64,000 nt of DNA from Sphingobium estronivorans (GTDB taxonomy: Bacteria > Pseudomonadota > Alphaproteobacteria > Sphingomonadales > Sphingomonadaceae): the NCBI RefSeq assembly GCF_008692605.1, contig NZ_LFCT01000020.1:1-64000 (forward strand), read 5' to 3'. Positions within the stretch are counted from its first letter, which is position 1; each line of letters starts with the position of its first letter. Below are positions 46,219-55,526 of the stretch, in pieces. The notes under the pieces are model-generated. The model was given only the letters and a program-made list of their open reading frames with translations, searched no databases and was not told the DNA's origin. The position numbers and the translations under genes are program-made.

Positions 46219-48001
46219 AACGGCCACCCCACTCGCGCAAAGCCCCTTTGCGTCCTGGGGCACGGCGCGCTGGGCCTTTGTCGCATGGCTGTTATGCTGT
46301 GCGATCATGATCTGGCTGTTCCGCAGGGATTTCGCGGTTCTGGCGTTCCACGATCCTGACGATGCGCTGCGCTTGCAGGAGGTGCACGACTGGCTGGCGG
46401 GACAATCCTTTTTCGATGTCAGCCAGCATCGCGTGAACCCGCCCTTCGGCGGACCGATGCACTGGTCGCGGATCGTCGACCTGCCGATCGGGGCGCTGAT
46501 CCTGCTGGCCCGTCCCTTCGTCGGCGCGGCCCATGCGGACATCTTCGCCTGCGTCGCGGCTCCGCTGCTGCTGCTGGGGGTGGCGGCCTGCGCGCTCTAC
46601 CATATGGCGAAACGCATCGGCGCGGGAGAGATCGCGCTGGGCTCGGTCGTGCTGCTGCTCGCGACGCCGACCATTCTCATCCAATATATGCCCTTCCGCA
46701 TCGACCATCATGGCTGGCAGATCAGCATGGCCGCGGTCGCTCTGGCAGGAGTGTTCGACCCACGGCAGCGACGCGGCGGGATGACCAGCGCGCTGGCGCT
46801 CGCGCTATGGCTCCAGATTTCCAGCGAGGGCCTGCCCTATGCCGCCCTGCTCGCGGGCCTGTTCGGCCTGCGCTTCCTGATGGCGGGCGATCAGGGGCCG
46901 CGCTTTTCCAGCTATGCTTTGACGCTCGGCAGCGCGGCGCTGGCCCTGCTGGTTGCGACGCGGGGCTTGCAGGCTCCCTTCGATCCGCATTGCGACGTGC
47001 TTTCGGCGGCCTATGTCTGGCCGTTGGTCGCCTTTTCGGCAGCCACGGCCATCGGCCTGGCGGTCATCGCGCCGACCTCGACCGCCCGGCGGTTCGCCCT
47101 GTTGAGCCTCGGCGCCGGCGCGGCCGTGCTTCTGTTCGCGATGGTCGGCGGCCAATGCGTGTCCGGCGATCCCTTCCAGGCGCTCGGCCCCATTGCCTAT
47201 AAGCATTGGTACATGCAGGTCATGGAAGGACGTCCGATCTGGGAACAGGATCTGGTGAAGGCGGGCGTGATCGTCCTGCCGTCGCTGGTCGGCCTGCTCA
47301 GCGCCTTGCTCGCAGCCCGCCACGCCGCGCCGGACAGCCGGGACAGGACGGCATGGCTCACCCTCGCCCTGCTGATCGTGGGGACCGCTGCTGTCGCCAT
47401 CATGGTCATGCGCGCGCTGTCGGTGGCCCATCTCACCGCGCTGGCCGCCACCGCCTGGCTGATCCTGCGCCTGTGGCAGCGCATCCAGGCTTCGCCCCGG
47501 GCGCTGGTCCGCATCCTGGGTTCAGCGTCGCTGATCGCACTGACGCCCGCGGGCATCTGCGCGCTCTGGGGTGTCGCCACAGCCGAGGCGGACGAGCCCG
47601 GGAGCGCTTTGGCCCAATGTCAATCGATGCCGGCCCTCCATGCGCTGGCATCGCTGCCCGCCGCAACCCTGTTCGCGCCGATCGACATGGGTCCTGATAT
47701 TCTTCTCAAGACCCATCACAGCGTCATCGCCACCGCCCATCATCGCAACGCCGCCGGCATCACGGAGGTCATTCAGGGCTTCATGGCCCGTCCCGATGCG
47801 GCGCGCGGCCTGATCGCCCGGCTGCGCGACGGGCGCGGCGCCGACTATGTGATCGGCTGCGACAATCTCAACGAATTCACCTATTATGCCAAGGCCAGTC
47901 CCCATGGCCTGGCCGCGATGCTGGGCAAGGGCCGCCATCCCGACTGGCTGACGCCGGTATCCGGCGAGGGGCCGGTGCGCATCTACAAGATTGTCCGCTA
48001 A
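46196..48001 (+). CDS. Multi-pass membrane protein, GT-C glycosyltransferase-like
   Basis: The product of about 600 residues has roughly a dozen transmembrane helices. Its first periplasmic loop is DPDDALRLQEVHDWLAGQSF followed by PPFGGPMHWSRIVDLPIG, which looks like the acidic first loop of GT-C polyprenyl-dependent glycosyltransferases. The C-terminal part is soluble (TLFAPIDMGPDILLKTHHSV). I do not recognise a characterised relative. It is probably the enzymatic part of the flavoprotein-GtrA operon. ATG 46196 is chosen over 46181; neither has a clear ribosome-binding site. The stop overlaps the convergent msrB stop by four bases. Confidence 0.75.
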   Translation: MVFSPAPETATPLAQSPFASWGTARWAFVAWLLCCAIMIWLFRRDFAVLAFHDPDDALRLQEVHDWLAGQSFFDVSQHRVNPPFGGPMHWSRIVDLPIGALILLARPFVGAAHADIFACVAAPLLLLGVAACALYHMAKRIGAGEIALGSVVLLLATPTILIQYMPFRIDHHGWQISMAAVALAGVFDPRQRRGGMTSALALALWLQISSEGLPYAALLAGLFGLRFLMAGDQGPRFSSYALTLGSAALALLVATRGLQAPFDPHCDVLSAAYVWPLVAFSAATAIGLAVIAPTSTARRFALLSLGAGAAVLLFAMVGGQCVSGDPFQALGPIAYKHWYMQVMEGRPIWEQDLVKAGVIVLPSLVGLLSALLAARHAAPDSRDRTAWLTLALLIVGTAAVAIMVMRALSVAHLTALAATAWLILRLWQRIQASPRALVRILGSASLIALTPAGICALWGVATAEADEPGSALAQCQSMPALHALASLPAATLFAPIDMGPDILLKTHHSVIATAHHRNAAGITEVIQGFMARPDAARGLIARLRDGRGADYVIGCDNLNEFTYYAKASPHGLAAMLGKGRHPDWLTPVSGEGPVRIYKIVR

Positions 48002-48465
48002 TTTGGCAGGAAAGCCAGAGCGACGCCGTTCATGCAGTAACGCTTGCCGGTCGGCTTCGGCCCGTCGTCAAAGACATGGCCGAGATGCCCGCCGCAACGG
48101 CCGCAATGCACTTCGGTCCGGGAATAGCCGAGTTCGAAGTCGCGCGATGTGCCGACCGCACGGGGCAAGGGCGCCCAGAAGCTGGGCCAGCCCGTGCCGC
48201 TGTCGAACTTCGTCTTCGAACTGAACAGCCGCTGGGCGCACCCCGCGCAGGTGAAGGTGCCGGCGCGATGCTCCTTGTTGAGCGGGCTGGTAAAGGGATA
48301 TTCGGTCGCCTGGTGACGCAGCACATTATAGGCGAGCGGACTGAGGCGTTTGCGCCATTCCGCGTCGCTCAGGGCAAAGGGATAGGCGCGCGCCGCCGCC
48401 CATGGCCAAAGGGCCACTGCCGCCGCCGCCAGTCCGCCAGCGCCCAGAAATTGCCGCCGATCCAT
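47998..48465 (-). CDS. msrB: Tat-exported peptide-methionine (R)-S-oxide reductase
   Basis: The 155-residue protein begins MDRRQFLGAGGLAAAAVALW, a twin-arginine signal, so the enzyme is probably periplasmic. The MsrB domain has zinc cysteines in FTCAGCAQRL and VHCGRCGGHLGHVF, the substrate region FDSGTGWPSFW, and the catalytic cysteine in KRYCMNGVALAF. It reduces methionine-R-sulfoxide in proteins. An ATG at 48477 is an alternative start. Confidence 0.93.
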   Translation of the reverse strand: MDRRQFLGAGGLAAAAVALWPWAAARAYPFALSDAEWRKRLSPLAYNVLRHQATEYPFTSPLNKEHRAGTFTCAGCAQRLFSSKTKFDSGTGWPSFWAPLPRAVGTSRDFELGYSRTEVHCGRCGGHLGHVFDDGPKPTGKRYCMNGVALAFLPN

Positions 48466-48484
48466 AAAGCGAACCATAGCAGGA

Positions 48485-49675
48485 TCAGCCTGTCGCGTTT
48501 CTGAACAATTGCTTCCACCAGCCGCCGCCCGATTTGAGCACATGGCGGCGGAACAGCAGCACGCCGACGCGGATGATGAGGCCGACCCAGATCATCTGCC
48601 AGATGATGGCCAGCAGATGCGGCCAGAGCGTGTCCACCTGCGCCGCCCGCGCGATCATCGCGAAGGGGGAGGAGAAGGGCAGGATGATCGCGGCGATTTC
48701 CGGCGGCGATCCCATCTTGTCGACGGCATAGGTGGCGAAGAAGAAGATCAGCATCTGCCCCATGGTGATGGGCATGTTGAGCGTCTGCACTTCCCGCACG
48801 GTCGCCGCCTGCGCGCCGATGCCGATGAAGAGTGAGCCGAGCAGCGTATAGGCCATGGCGAAGTAGATGAGGCCGAGCATCAGGAAGAGCGGCCAGCCAA
48901 TAGCCGGTTCCGGGATGCTGGTGTCCGGCCCCTTGATCGCCAGGAAGGCGGCGAAGGCGGTGCTGCCCCAGAAGAGGATGCCGACGAAGCTCATCGCCAG
49001 CATCGCCATCAGCTTGCCGAGGAAGATCGCGTCCACCGGCACGGCCGCGGCAAGGATCTCGATGATCTTGTTGGTCTTTTCCTCGACCAGATTGGACAGG
49101 ATCATGCCCGCCAGCAGCAGCGTGAGGAAGAAGATCACGATTTGGGCGATGCGGCCGATGATCAGCCGCCCCTGCGTCTGCGCGCCGATGCTCGTGGACA
49201 CCGGCTGCGGCTCCACATGCACCAAGTGCAGCGACCGTTCGGCCAGCGCAGCGCTGGCGATCAGGCTGATGTCCCCTTCCAGACGCCTGATGTCGTCGGG
49301 CTGCCCGGTCATGATCGGGCGCATCAGCGAACCGGACACGATCACCATGACATCGGCGTTGGCATTGGCCAGTTGGACATCGGGCGCGGGTGACAGCGGG
49401 ACCCGACGCAGCACGGGCAGCGTTTGCGCCGCCATGCGCTCGCCCAGCCGCGCTTCCGCCTGTTCCATCCGCGCCGCGTCGGCGGGCGGCATCGCCAGCC
49501 CCACGACGGGCCGCAGATCGGTGCTGGAGATCCGGCTGCCGAGGCCCCCGAACGCCATGCCGATAAGGATCGGGAACAGCGGCCCCAGCAGGAAGAAGAT
49601 GAAGGTGCGGGACAGCACCACGGCGGCGAAATCCCGCCGGGCGATGACGAAGGCGGCGCGCAACATTTCCTTCAT
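48485..49675 (-). CDS. ABC transporter permease (NatB/ABC-2 type)
   Basis: The 396-residue permease has an N-terminal transmembrane helix (LSRTFIFFLLGPLFPILIGM), a large extracytoplasmic domain (about residues 45-180) and a C-terminal bundle of five or six helices starting at IAQIVIFFLTLLLAGMILSN, with EEKTNKIIEILAAAVP between helices. This is the layout of NatB/YhaP-type exporters. It overlaps the ATPase gene stop by four bases (ATGA). Substrate unknown. Confidence 0.9.
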   Translation of the reverse strand: MKEMLRAAFVIARRDFAAVVLSRTFIFFLLGPLFPILIGMAFGGLGSRISSTDLRPVVGLAMPPADAARMEQAEARLGERMAAQTLPVLRRVPLSPAPDVQLANANADVMVIVSGSLMRPIMTGQPDDIRRLEGDISLIASAALAERSLHLVHVEPQPVSTSIGAQTQGRLIIGRIAQIVIFFLTLLLAGMILSNLVEEKTNKIIEILAAAVPVDAIFLGKLMAMLAMSFVGILFWGSTAFAAFLAIKGPDTSIPEPAIGWPLFLMLGLIYFAMAYTLLGSLFIGIGAQAATVREVQTLNMPITMGQMLIFFFATYAVDKMGSPPEIAAIILPFSSPFAMIARAAQVDTLWPHLLAIIWQMIWVGLIIRVGVLLFRRHVLKSGGGWWKQLFRNATG

Positions 49676-50640
49676 GCCTCTTCCTCCACCCGCGTCTGAT
49701 CTTGGCGCATCTGCCGGGCCGCTGCTTCGCCGGCAATGGCGACGAAGGCGTCGTGCAGGCCGGGCCGTTCGATGGACAGGCTTTCGATCCCGGCATTGCC
49801 GTCGAGCAGCGCCCGCAGCAGCGGTTCGATCCCCTCTTCCGGCAGGGCGAAATGCCAGGCGCCATCCTCCGCCAGCGTTTCGGCGGGCAGGGCGCGGCGC
49901 CAATGGCCGTCGCTCAGCCTGGTACGCAGCCGCACCTGCGGGCGCAGGCGGTCGCGCGCCTGCGCCACCGTGCCGTCGAAGCGGATGCGACCGCCGGCGA
50001 CGATGGCGACGCGCTCGCACAGGCGTTCGGCATGGGCGATGACATGGGTGGAAAACAGCACCGTCACGCCGCGCCGGGCCTGATCGCGGATCAGCGCCTC
50101 CAGCTTGCCCTGGTTGAAGGCATCGAGGCCGGAAAAGGGTTCGTCGAGCACGATCAGTCGCGGCTCATGGACGATGGTGCCGAACAACTGAACGGTCTGG
50201 GCCATGCCCTTCGACAATTGGCGGATCGGCTTTTCCGCCGATGCGCCCATGCCATAATCCTCCAGCATGGCGCGGGCCCGCTGGCGCCCGGTCTTGAGCG
50301 GCAGGCCGCGCAGCGCACCCATGAAGGCGACGGCTTCGAACGCCTTCATCGAGGGGTAGAGGCCGCGTTCTTCCGGCAGATACCCGACATTGCGGGCCTG
50401 ACGCAGCGGGGCGGGATCGCCCAGCAGGCTGCGATGCCCCTCGTCCGGGTCAATGATGCCGAGCAAGGTGCGCAACAGCGTGGTCTTGCCCGCGCCATTG
50501 GGACCCAATATGCCATGAATGGATCCGGCAGGGACGGCGATGTCGATGCCATCGACCGCCCTGAAATCGCCGAATGTCTTGACAAGACCATGGCCTTGGA
50601 CGGCATAGGTCGCTGAGGAAGCCGGAGTGTCACCGATCAT
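49672..50640 (-). CDS. ABC transporter ATP-binding protein
   Basis: The 322-residue ATPase has Walker A GPNGAGKTTLL, signature IRQLSKGMAQTVQL, Walker B LIVLDEPFSGLD, and the H-loop FSTHVIAHAERLC. A C-terminal extension of about 100 residues follows, as in NatA/CcmA-type export ATPases. It pairs with the permease downstream. ATG 50640 lies only 22 bases from the divergent queG start. Confidence 0.93.
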   Translation of the reverse strand: MIGDTPASSATYAVQGHGLVKTFGDFRAVDGIDIAVPAGSIHGILGPNGAGKTTLLRTLLGIIDPDEGHRSLLGDPAPLRQARNVGYLPEERGLYPSMKAFEAVAFMGALRGLPLKTGRQRARAMLEDYGMGASAEKPIRQLSKGMAQTVQLFGTIVHEPRLIVLDEPFSGLDAFNQGKLEALIRDQARRGVTVLFSTHVIAHAERLCERVAIVAGGRIRFDGTVAQARDRLRPQVRLRTRLSDGHWRRALPAETLAEDGAWHFALPEEGIEPLLRALLDGNAGIESLSIERPGLHDAFVAIAGEAAARQMRQDQTRVEEEA

Positions 50641-50662
50641 CGGCCTCTGATAGTCGCATCGC

Positions 50663-51709
50663 ATGCCAACGCAAAACGAAACCTTGGAACAGCGGCTGAA
50701 AGCCGAGGCAGCGCGGCTGGGCTTTGCCGCCTGCGCCATTGCGCCTGCCGATGCCGCGCCGCGATCGGCGGAAAGGCTGCGGCAATGGCTGGACGCCGGG
50801 CACCATGGCGAGATGCTGTGGATGGAGGAACGCGCCGGGCAACGCGGGTCGCCGCAAGGGCTGTGGCCCGATGTGCGCAGCGTCATCATGCTGGGGATGA
50901 GCTATGCGCCGGGGCGCGATCCGCTGGCGCTGGCGGAGGTGGGCGAGCGGGGCCGGATCTCGGTCTATGCGCAGGGGCGCGATTATCATGATGTCGTGAA
51001 GAAGGGGTTGAAGGCCCTTGCCCGCTGGCTGGTCGAGCAGCAGTCGAGCGCGCTCAAGGTCTTTGTCGATACCGCGCCGGTGATGGAAAAGCCCTTGGCG
51101 GAGGCGGCGGGGCTGGGCTGGCAGGGGAAGCACAGCAACCTTGTCAGCAGGACGCATGGCAGCTGGCTGTTCCTGGGCGCGATCTACAGCGAGATCGCGC
51201 TGACCCCCGACGTGCCGGAGACGGACCATTGCGGCAGTTGCACCGCCTGTCAGGCGGCCTGCCCGACCAATGCCTTCCCCGCGCCCTATGTGGTCGACGC
51301 GCGGCGGTGCATTTCCTACCTCACCATCGAGCATAAGGGACCGATACCGGAGGATTTGCGGGAGGGGATCGGCAACCGCATCTATGGCTGCGACGATTGC
51401 CTGGCGGTCTGCCCGTGGAACAAGTTCGCGGACAGGGCGGCAGCCAACCGGGCCTTTATCGGGCGGGCGGAACTGGCGGCGCCGGAATTGGCCGATCTGT
51501 TGGCGCTGGACGATGCGGGCTTTCGCGAGATTTTCTCCGGGTCGCCGATCAAGCGGATCGGGCGCAACCGGATGGTGCGCAATGCAGCCATCGCCGCGGG
51601 GAACAGCGGCGATTCGCGGTTGATCGAACGCCTTCAGCCGCTGATCGGGGATGACGATCCGGTGGCGGCGGAAGCGGCAGGATGGGCTTTGCGGCGGTTG
51701 ACGCGATAA
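50663..51709 (+). CDS. queG: Epoxyqueuosine reductase
   Basis: QueG reduces epoxyqueuosine to queuosine in tRNA, using cobalamin and two [4Fe-4S] clusters. The 348-residue protein has the cluster motifs [16 protein letters not shown] and [13 protein letters not shown]. The upstream cobalamin-binding part includes [20 protein letters not shown]. The C-terminal HEAT-like tail ends in [15 protein letters not shown]. Complete. Confidence 0.95.
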   Translation: MPTQNETLEQRLKAEAARLGFAACAIAPADAAPRSAERLRQWLDAGHHGEMLWMEERAGQRGSPQGLWPDVRSVIMLGMSYAPGRDPLALAEVGERGRISVYAQGRDYHDVVKKGLKALARWLVEQQSSALKVFVDTAPVMEKPLAEAAGLGWQGKHSNLVSRTHGSWLFLGAIYSEIALTPDVPETDHCGSCTACQAACPTNAFPAPYVVDARRCISYLTIEHKGPIPEDLREGIGNRIYGCDDCLAVCPWNKFADRAAANRAFIGRAELAAPELADLLALDDAGFREIFSGSPIKRIGRNRMVRNAAIAAGNSGDSRLIERLQPLIGDDDPVAAEAAGWALRRLTR

Positions 51710-51721
51710 GGCGGCGCGGGC

Positions 51722-52096
51722 CTATTTCGACTGAAGCGCCGCTGCGCAACTGGCGGCGTCAATGTCCGTCCCCGTCAGCGTGCGCGCATCGACATGGGTG
51801 ACGAGCGGCTCCTTCCCCTGCGGCGGCATGTAGAGATAGGCGTCCAGCACGCAGCGGCCATTGGCGAATTGCAGCTTGCGCATGGCGCTTTCGCGAATGT
51901 CGAGCCGGGGCGTGCCAAAGAGGCGCATGAGTTGCTTCGCGTCGGAGCCGATCAGCGGGCCGGACCGGGTGAAGGCGCTGGCCGGGGGGCCGGCGGGCGG
52001 CCGTGCGATCGTGGTCGCGGGCGGCGGCACCACGCCGCCGCACGCGGCGAGCGGGAGGGACAAAGCTGCGGCGAGGGCCAGATGGGAGCGGGTCAT
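51722..52096 (-). CDS. Hypothetical lipoprotein
   Basis: The 124-residue protein has a lipoprotein signal ending in the lipobox LAAC (MTRSHLALAAALSLPLAAC). A Pro/Ala-rich linker and a small domain follow (GPLIGSDAKQLMRLFGTPRL, FANGRCVLDAYLYMPPQGKE). The GTPxxDIRE pattern resembles small outer-membrane assembly lipoproteins of the SmpA/BamE kind only loosely; the function is not established. ATG 52096 overlaps the EI24 gene stop. Confidence 0.75.
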   Translation of the reverse strand: MTRSHLALAAALSLPLAACGGVVPPPATTIARPPAGPPASAFTRSGPLIGSDAKQLMRLFGTPRLDIRESAMRKLQFANGRCVLDAYLYMPPQGKEPLVTHVDARTLTGTDIDAASCAAALQSK

Positions 52097-52773
52097 GCGG
52101 GATTCCTTTGGCGGCCGTGCAGCATATGGACCGCCATAGCCGCGCTCCAGATCGGCGCAAGCAGGTTGAGGACCGGTACCAGGAAGATCAGCGCCGAAAC
52201 GAGGCCCATGAGCCACCGGCTGCCACGCGGGATCGGCGGCAGGTCGGGTTGGCGCGGCTCGACCATGTCAGACAGGTCGCGGCCGAGCAGATAGGCGTTG
52301 AGGACAAGGAAAAGCCCGATGGTTCCGATGCCGGTGACCAGCAGCAGGACATAGGCGGGCAACGCGATCAGGTTCCAGCCCAGGGTTCGCGCCAGGGACC
52401 GGAGCGCGAAATGCAGGCTGCGTCCCCAGCCGACCGGACAGGCGCGGGCGGCGGCCTGCGGATAGCTGTCACGTTCCACCGCGACGATGATGTCGTCAGC
52501 GAACAGGGTCATGATCGCCATGGCGACAGCGCGGAACAGCAGCCAGGCGGCGGCCAGCATGGCGAGGGTGGTGGCGGCAGCCTCCGCCAGTCCGCTCCAG
52601 CCTGCGGTGGCGCCCCAGCCAAAGTGGAGGCGGGCGGCGTGGATGCCGCCCCACAGCGCGGCGGCGAGCAGCGCGAAGGCGAACAGGGTCAGCAGCAGCG
52701 TCTTGAGCAGCAGGCGAAGCGCCGCGCCGTGGAAGATCGACGGCAAAGCACGGAAGGCGGCCCTGAGGATCAT
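52093..52773 (-). CDS. EI24/CysZ-like membrane protein
   Basis: The 226-residue protein has four hydrophobic regions and the EI24/CysZ layout: LKTLLLTLFAFALLAAALWG, ATTLAMLAAAWLLFRAVAMA, then NLIALPAYVLLLVTGIGTIG. CysZ is a sulfate permease, but the substrate of this member is not readable. It is coupled by a four-base overlap to the downstream lipoprotein gene and diverges from the PfkB kinase. Confidence 0.8.
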   Translation of the reverse strand: MILRAAFRALPSIFHGAALRLLLKTLLLTLFAFALLAAALWGGIHAARLHFGWGATAGWSGLAEAAATTLAMLAAAWLLFRAVAMAIMTLFADDIIVAVERDSYPQAAARACPVGWGRSLHFALRSLARTLGWNLIALPAYVLLLVTGIGTIGLFLVLNAYLLGRDLSDMVEPRQPDLPPIPRGSRWLMGLVSALIFLVPVLNLLAPIWSAAMAVHMLHGRQRNPA

Positions 52774-52885
52774 GACGCTGCTATTCCGCGCCGTTCGCCG
52801 CCCGTCAATCCGTGCGTTGCACGGCGCCCCAAGGATCGGTAGAGACGGCAGGATTTTTCCCGTTTTTCATCATGAAGGATTTTGC

Positions 52886-53887
52886 GTGACCGCTGCTGCC
52901 CCCACGCTTGATGTTGTCGCCATCGGCAACGCCATTGTCGACGTGCTCGCCCGGAGCGACGACGCGTTTCTGGCCGAACATGCGCTGACCAAGGGCGGCA
53001 TGCAGCTGATCGACGCGGACACCGCCGAGAGCCTGTATGCCGACATGGGCGCGGCCAAGGAAATCAGCGGCGGATCGGCGGCGAACACGCTGGCCGGGCT
53101 GGCGGCGCTGGGCAAGAAATGCGGCTTCATCGGCCAGGTCAATGACGACCAGCTGGGCGCGGTGTTCGCGCATGACGTGCGGGCGCTGGGCATCCGTTAC
53201 GACACGCCGACGATGCAGGGCGACGTGCCGACGGCGCGCTGCCTGATCTTCGTCACGCCCGATGCGCAGCGGACGATGAACACCTTTCTGGGTGCGTCGC
53301 AGTTCCTGCCCGAAGCGGCGCTGGACCTGGACCTGATCCGGTCGGCTTCGATCCTCTATCTGGAGGGGTATCTCTGGGACCCGGAACAGCCGCGCGCGGC
53401 GATGCGGGCCGCCATCGACGCGGCGCGGGGCGCCGGGCGCAAGGTTGCCTTCACCCTGTCCGACAATTTCGTGATCGACCGGCATCGGGCGGACTTCATC
53501 GACCTGATCGACCAGGGGCTGATCGACATCCTCTTTTCCAACGAGGGCGAGATCCAGTCGCTGGCGCAAATTGACGATTTCGAGAAGGCAGTCGCCGCCG
53601 TCGCCGGGCGCGTGCCGGTGCTGGTGTCGACGCGGAGCGAGAAGGGCGCGATCGCGGTGGTCGACGGGGTGCGCTATGAGGCGCTCGCGGCTTCGGTCGA
53701 CCAGATCGTCGACACCACCGGCGCGGGCGACCTGTTCGCGGCGGGCTTCCTGGCGGCGCATCTCGATGGGCTGGAAGTCGAGAAGTGCCTGAAGCTGGGC
53801 GCGGCGGCGGCGGCCGAGGTGATCTCCCACTGGGGTGCGCGGCCGGAAGAGGATTTGCAGGCGATCCGGGCGAAGACGCTGGGATAA
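52886..53887 (+). CDS. PfkB family sugar/nucleoside kinase (adenosine kinase-like)
   Basis: The 333-residue ribokinase-superfamily protein begins at GTG 52886 with AAGGA upstream. It has DVVAIGNAIVDVLAR, the substrate glycines EISGGSAANTLAGLAALG, and the PfkB signature DTTGAGDLFAAGFL with the catalytic Asp. The overall sequence is closest to bacterial proteins annotated as adenosine kinase. Specificity should be considered provisional. Ended by a terminator. Confidence 0.88.
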   Translation: MTAAAPTLDVVAIGNAIVDVLARSDDAFLAEHALTKGGMQLIDADTAESLYADMGAAKEISGGSAANTLAGLAALGKKCGFIGQVNDDQLGAVFAHDVRALGIRYDTPTMQGDVPTARCLIFVTPDAQRTMNTFLGASQFLPEAALDLDLIRSASILYLEGYLWDPEQPRAAMRAAIDAARGAGRKVAFTLSDNFVIDRHRADFIDLIDQGLIDILFSNEGEIQSLAQIDDFEKAVAAVAGRVPVLVSTRSEKGAIAVVDGVRYEALAASVDQIVDTTGAGDLFAAGFLAAHLDGLEVEKCLKLGAAAAAEVISHWGARPEEDLQAIRAKTLG

Positions 53888-53894
53888 GGGCAAG

Positions 53895-53920
53895 AGGCCG
53901 GGCGAAAGTCCGGCCTTTTT
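53895..53920 (+). terminator. Terminator after the PfkB kinase gene
   Basis: AGGCCGG (53895-53901) pairs with CCGGCCT (53910-53916) around an 8-nt loop, and a short U run follows. It begins seven bases after the stop. Confidence 0.8.
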
Positions 53921-53942
53921 CTTGGGATCGACGCGCCGGTCG

Positions 53943-55466
53943 TCAGGCCTGTTTCTGCTTGCGGAACAGCGCCCGGTCGTCCGGACCGAAGCCCCAGCGC
54001 CAGATGACGAGACCATAGACGCCAAGGATCGTGAAGACACCGAAGACCAGCTCGACCCATTCGAGGCTGGGTGGCAGCGCGACAAAGGCCGCGCCGACGA
54101 TGCAGGCCGCGCCGCAGGCGCCGAGCAGCGGCCAGCGCCAGGCGTTGATCGGCGCGCCGAGCAGACGGGAGAGCAGGCGCGCCTTGACGAAGGCGCTGGC
54201 GCCCAGCGCGATGGTGAGCGCCAGCGCGGGCGCGGCGGCGAGGGCCATGGGTTGGAAGCCCAGACGGCGGGCCAGGAAGATCAGCGCGAAGCTGAGCGTG
54301 GCCTGAAGGGCGATCATCAGCAGCGAGATCATCAGGTTGCGGTGGCGGGCGATATAGACCAGCGCGGATTCGCTGACGACGGCGGTGGCGGCGACGACTT
54401 CGGCCAGCAGCAGGAAGGCGAGCGCGCCTGTACCGCCGACGAAATGCGGGCCGACCAGGCCCATGACGGCCTCTCCGGGAATGCCGAGGGCGAGCGCGAT
54501 GCCCGCTTGCGCGGCGATGATCCAGAAGCCGACCTGGCTTACCTGACGGGCGATGGCGGTCAGATTGCCCTCCGCCAGATTGCGGGTGATGACCGGACCG
54601 AGAATGGGGTCGAAGCTGGTTTTCAGCTTCTGCGGCAGGGAGGCGACCTGCTGCGCGACATAATAGATGCCAACCACCGCCGGGCTGACGAAGAGGCCAA
54701 GGATCGCCATGTCGAGCCGGCGCGAGCCCCATTCGACGCCGTCCGCTGCCGCCAGCGGCAGGTTGCGGCGAGCCAACCGCCAAAGCCGGCCGAAATCGGG
54801 GCGCCAGCCATAAGGGATGCCATAATGGCGGGTCATCGGAATGATCGAGGCGACCAGCGCAGCAACCATCGAGACGACATAGGAGAGGATCAGGCCGTCG
54901 CGGGTCGAATAGAAGGCAAAGGCAAAGGCGCCGATGCTGATCGCCCATGGCTCTATGATCGATCGTGCGCGGACGGTCGCGCCGATGTCGAAGCGGTAGG
55001 CGCAGGCGGCCAGCGCCACATCGGACCCGGCGACCGCGATCACGATCAGCGCGAGCAGGCGATCCAGGCCGTTAATGCCGCTGTTCGGGAACATCGCCTG
55101 CGGGAAGGCGACCAGTAGCGCGCTGCCGATGAGGGAGGCGATCAGCGTGACCACCATCGCGTCGGTCACGACATGGCTGTGCGGACGTTCGGTCTGGGCG
55201 AGCGCCCCGGCGAGGCCGCGTTTCAGGCCGAGGGTGGCGAGCTGGGCGATGAATTCCACCACCAGCACCGCATAGGCGAAACGGCCGAGCGCATCGGCGC
55301 CGTACCAGCGACCGGCGATGAACAGGAAGGGCAGGCGCGCGGCAAGGCGGAGCAGGAAGCCGAACACATTGGTCCGTCCACCCTTGGCAAGCGCCGCAAT
55401 ATCATCCTGCTGCGCGGGAGAGGCCCCTTCAACCGGCAACGAATTAAGATCCCCCTGTGGCATCAA
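53943..55466 (-). CDS. Oligosaccharide flippase family protein (Wzx-like)
   Basis: The 507-residue protein has about 12-14 transmembrane helices with the MATE/MVF-type pattern (FGFLLRLAARLPFLFIAGRW, RFAYAVLVVEFIAQLATLGL, AVVGIYYVAQQVASLPQKLK). It is probably an inner-membrane flippase for a lipid-linked oligosaccharide. It is isolated from other polysaccharide genes here. ATG 55463 is an equal alternative start. Confidence 0.86.
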   Translation of the reverse strand: MMPQGDLNSLPVEGASPAQQDDIAALAKGGRTNVFGFLLRLAARLPFLFIAGRWYGADALGRFAYAVLVVEFIAQLATLGLKRGLAGALAQTERPHSHVVTDAMVVTLIASLIGSALLVAFPQAMFPNSGINGLDRLLALIVIAVAGSDVALAACAYRFDIGATVRARSIIEPWAISIGAFAFAFYSTRDGLILSYVVSMVAALVASIIPMTRHYGIPYGWRPDFGRLWRLARRNLPLAAADGVEWGSRRLDMAILGLFVSPAVVGIYYVAQQVASLPQKLKTSFDPILGPVITRNLAEGNLTAIARQVSQVGFWIIAAQAGIALALGIPGEAVMGLVGPHFVGGTGALAFLLLAEVVAATAVVSESALVYIARHRNLMISLLMIALQATLSFALIFLARRLGFQPMALAAAPALALTIALGASAFVKARLLSRLLGAPINAWRWPLLGACGAACIVGAAFVALPPSLEWVELVFGVFTILGVYGLVIWRWGFGPDDRALFRKQKQA

Positions 55467-55526
55467 TGCTGTGGCGTCATTTTTACGGAGCCGGACTGTA
55501 GCAATATCTGGAAAGAGCGCGAGTTT

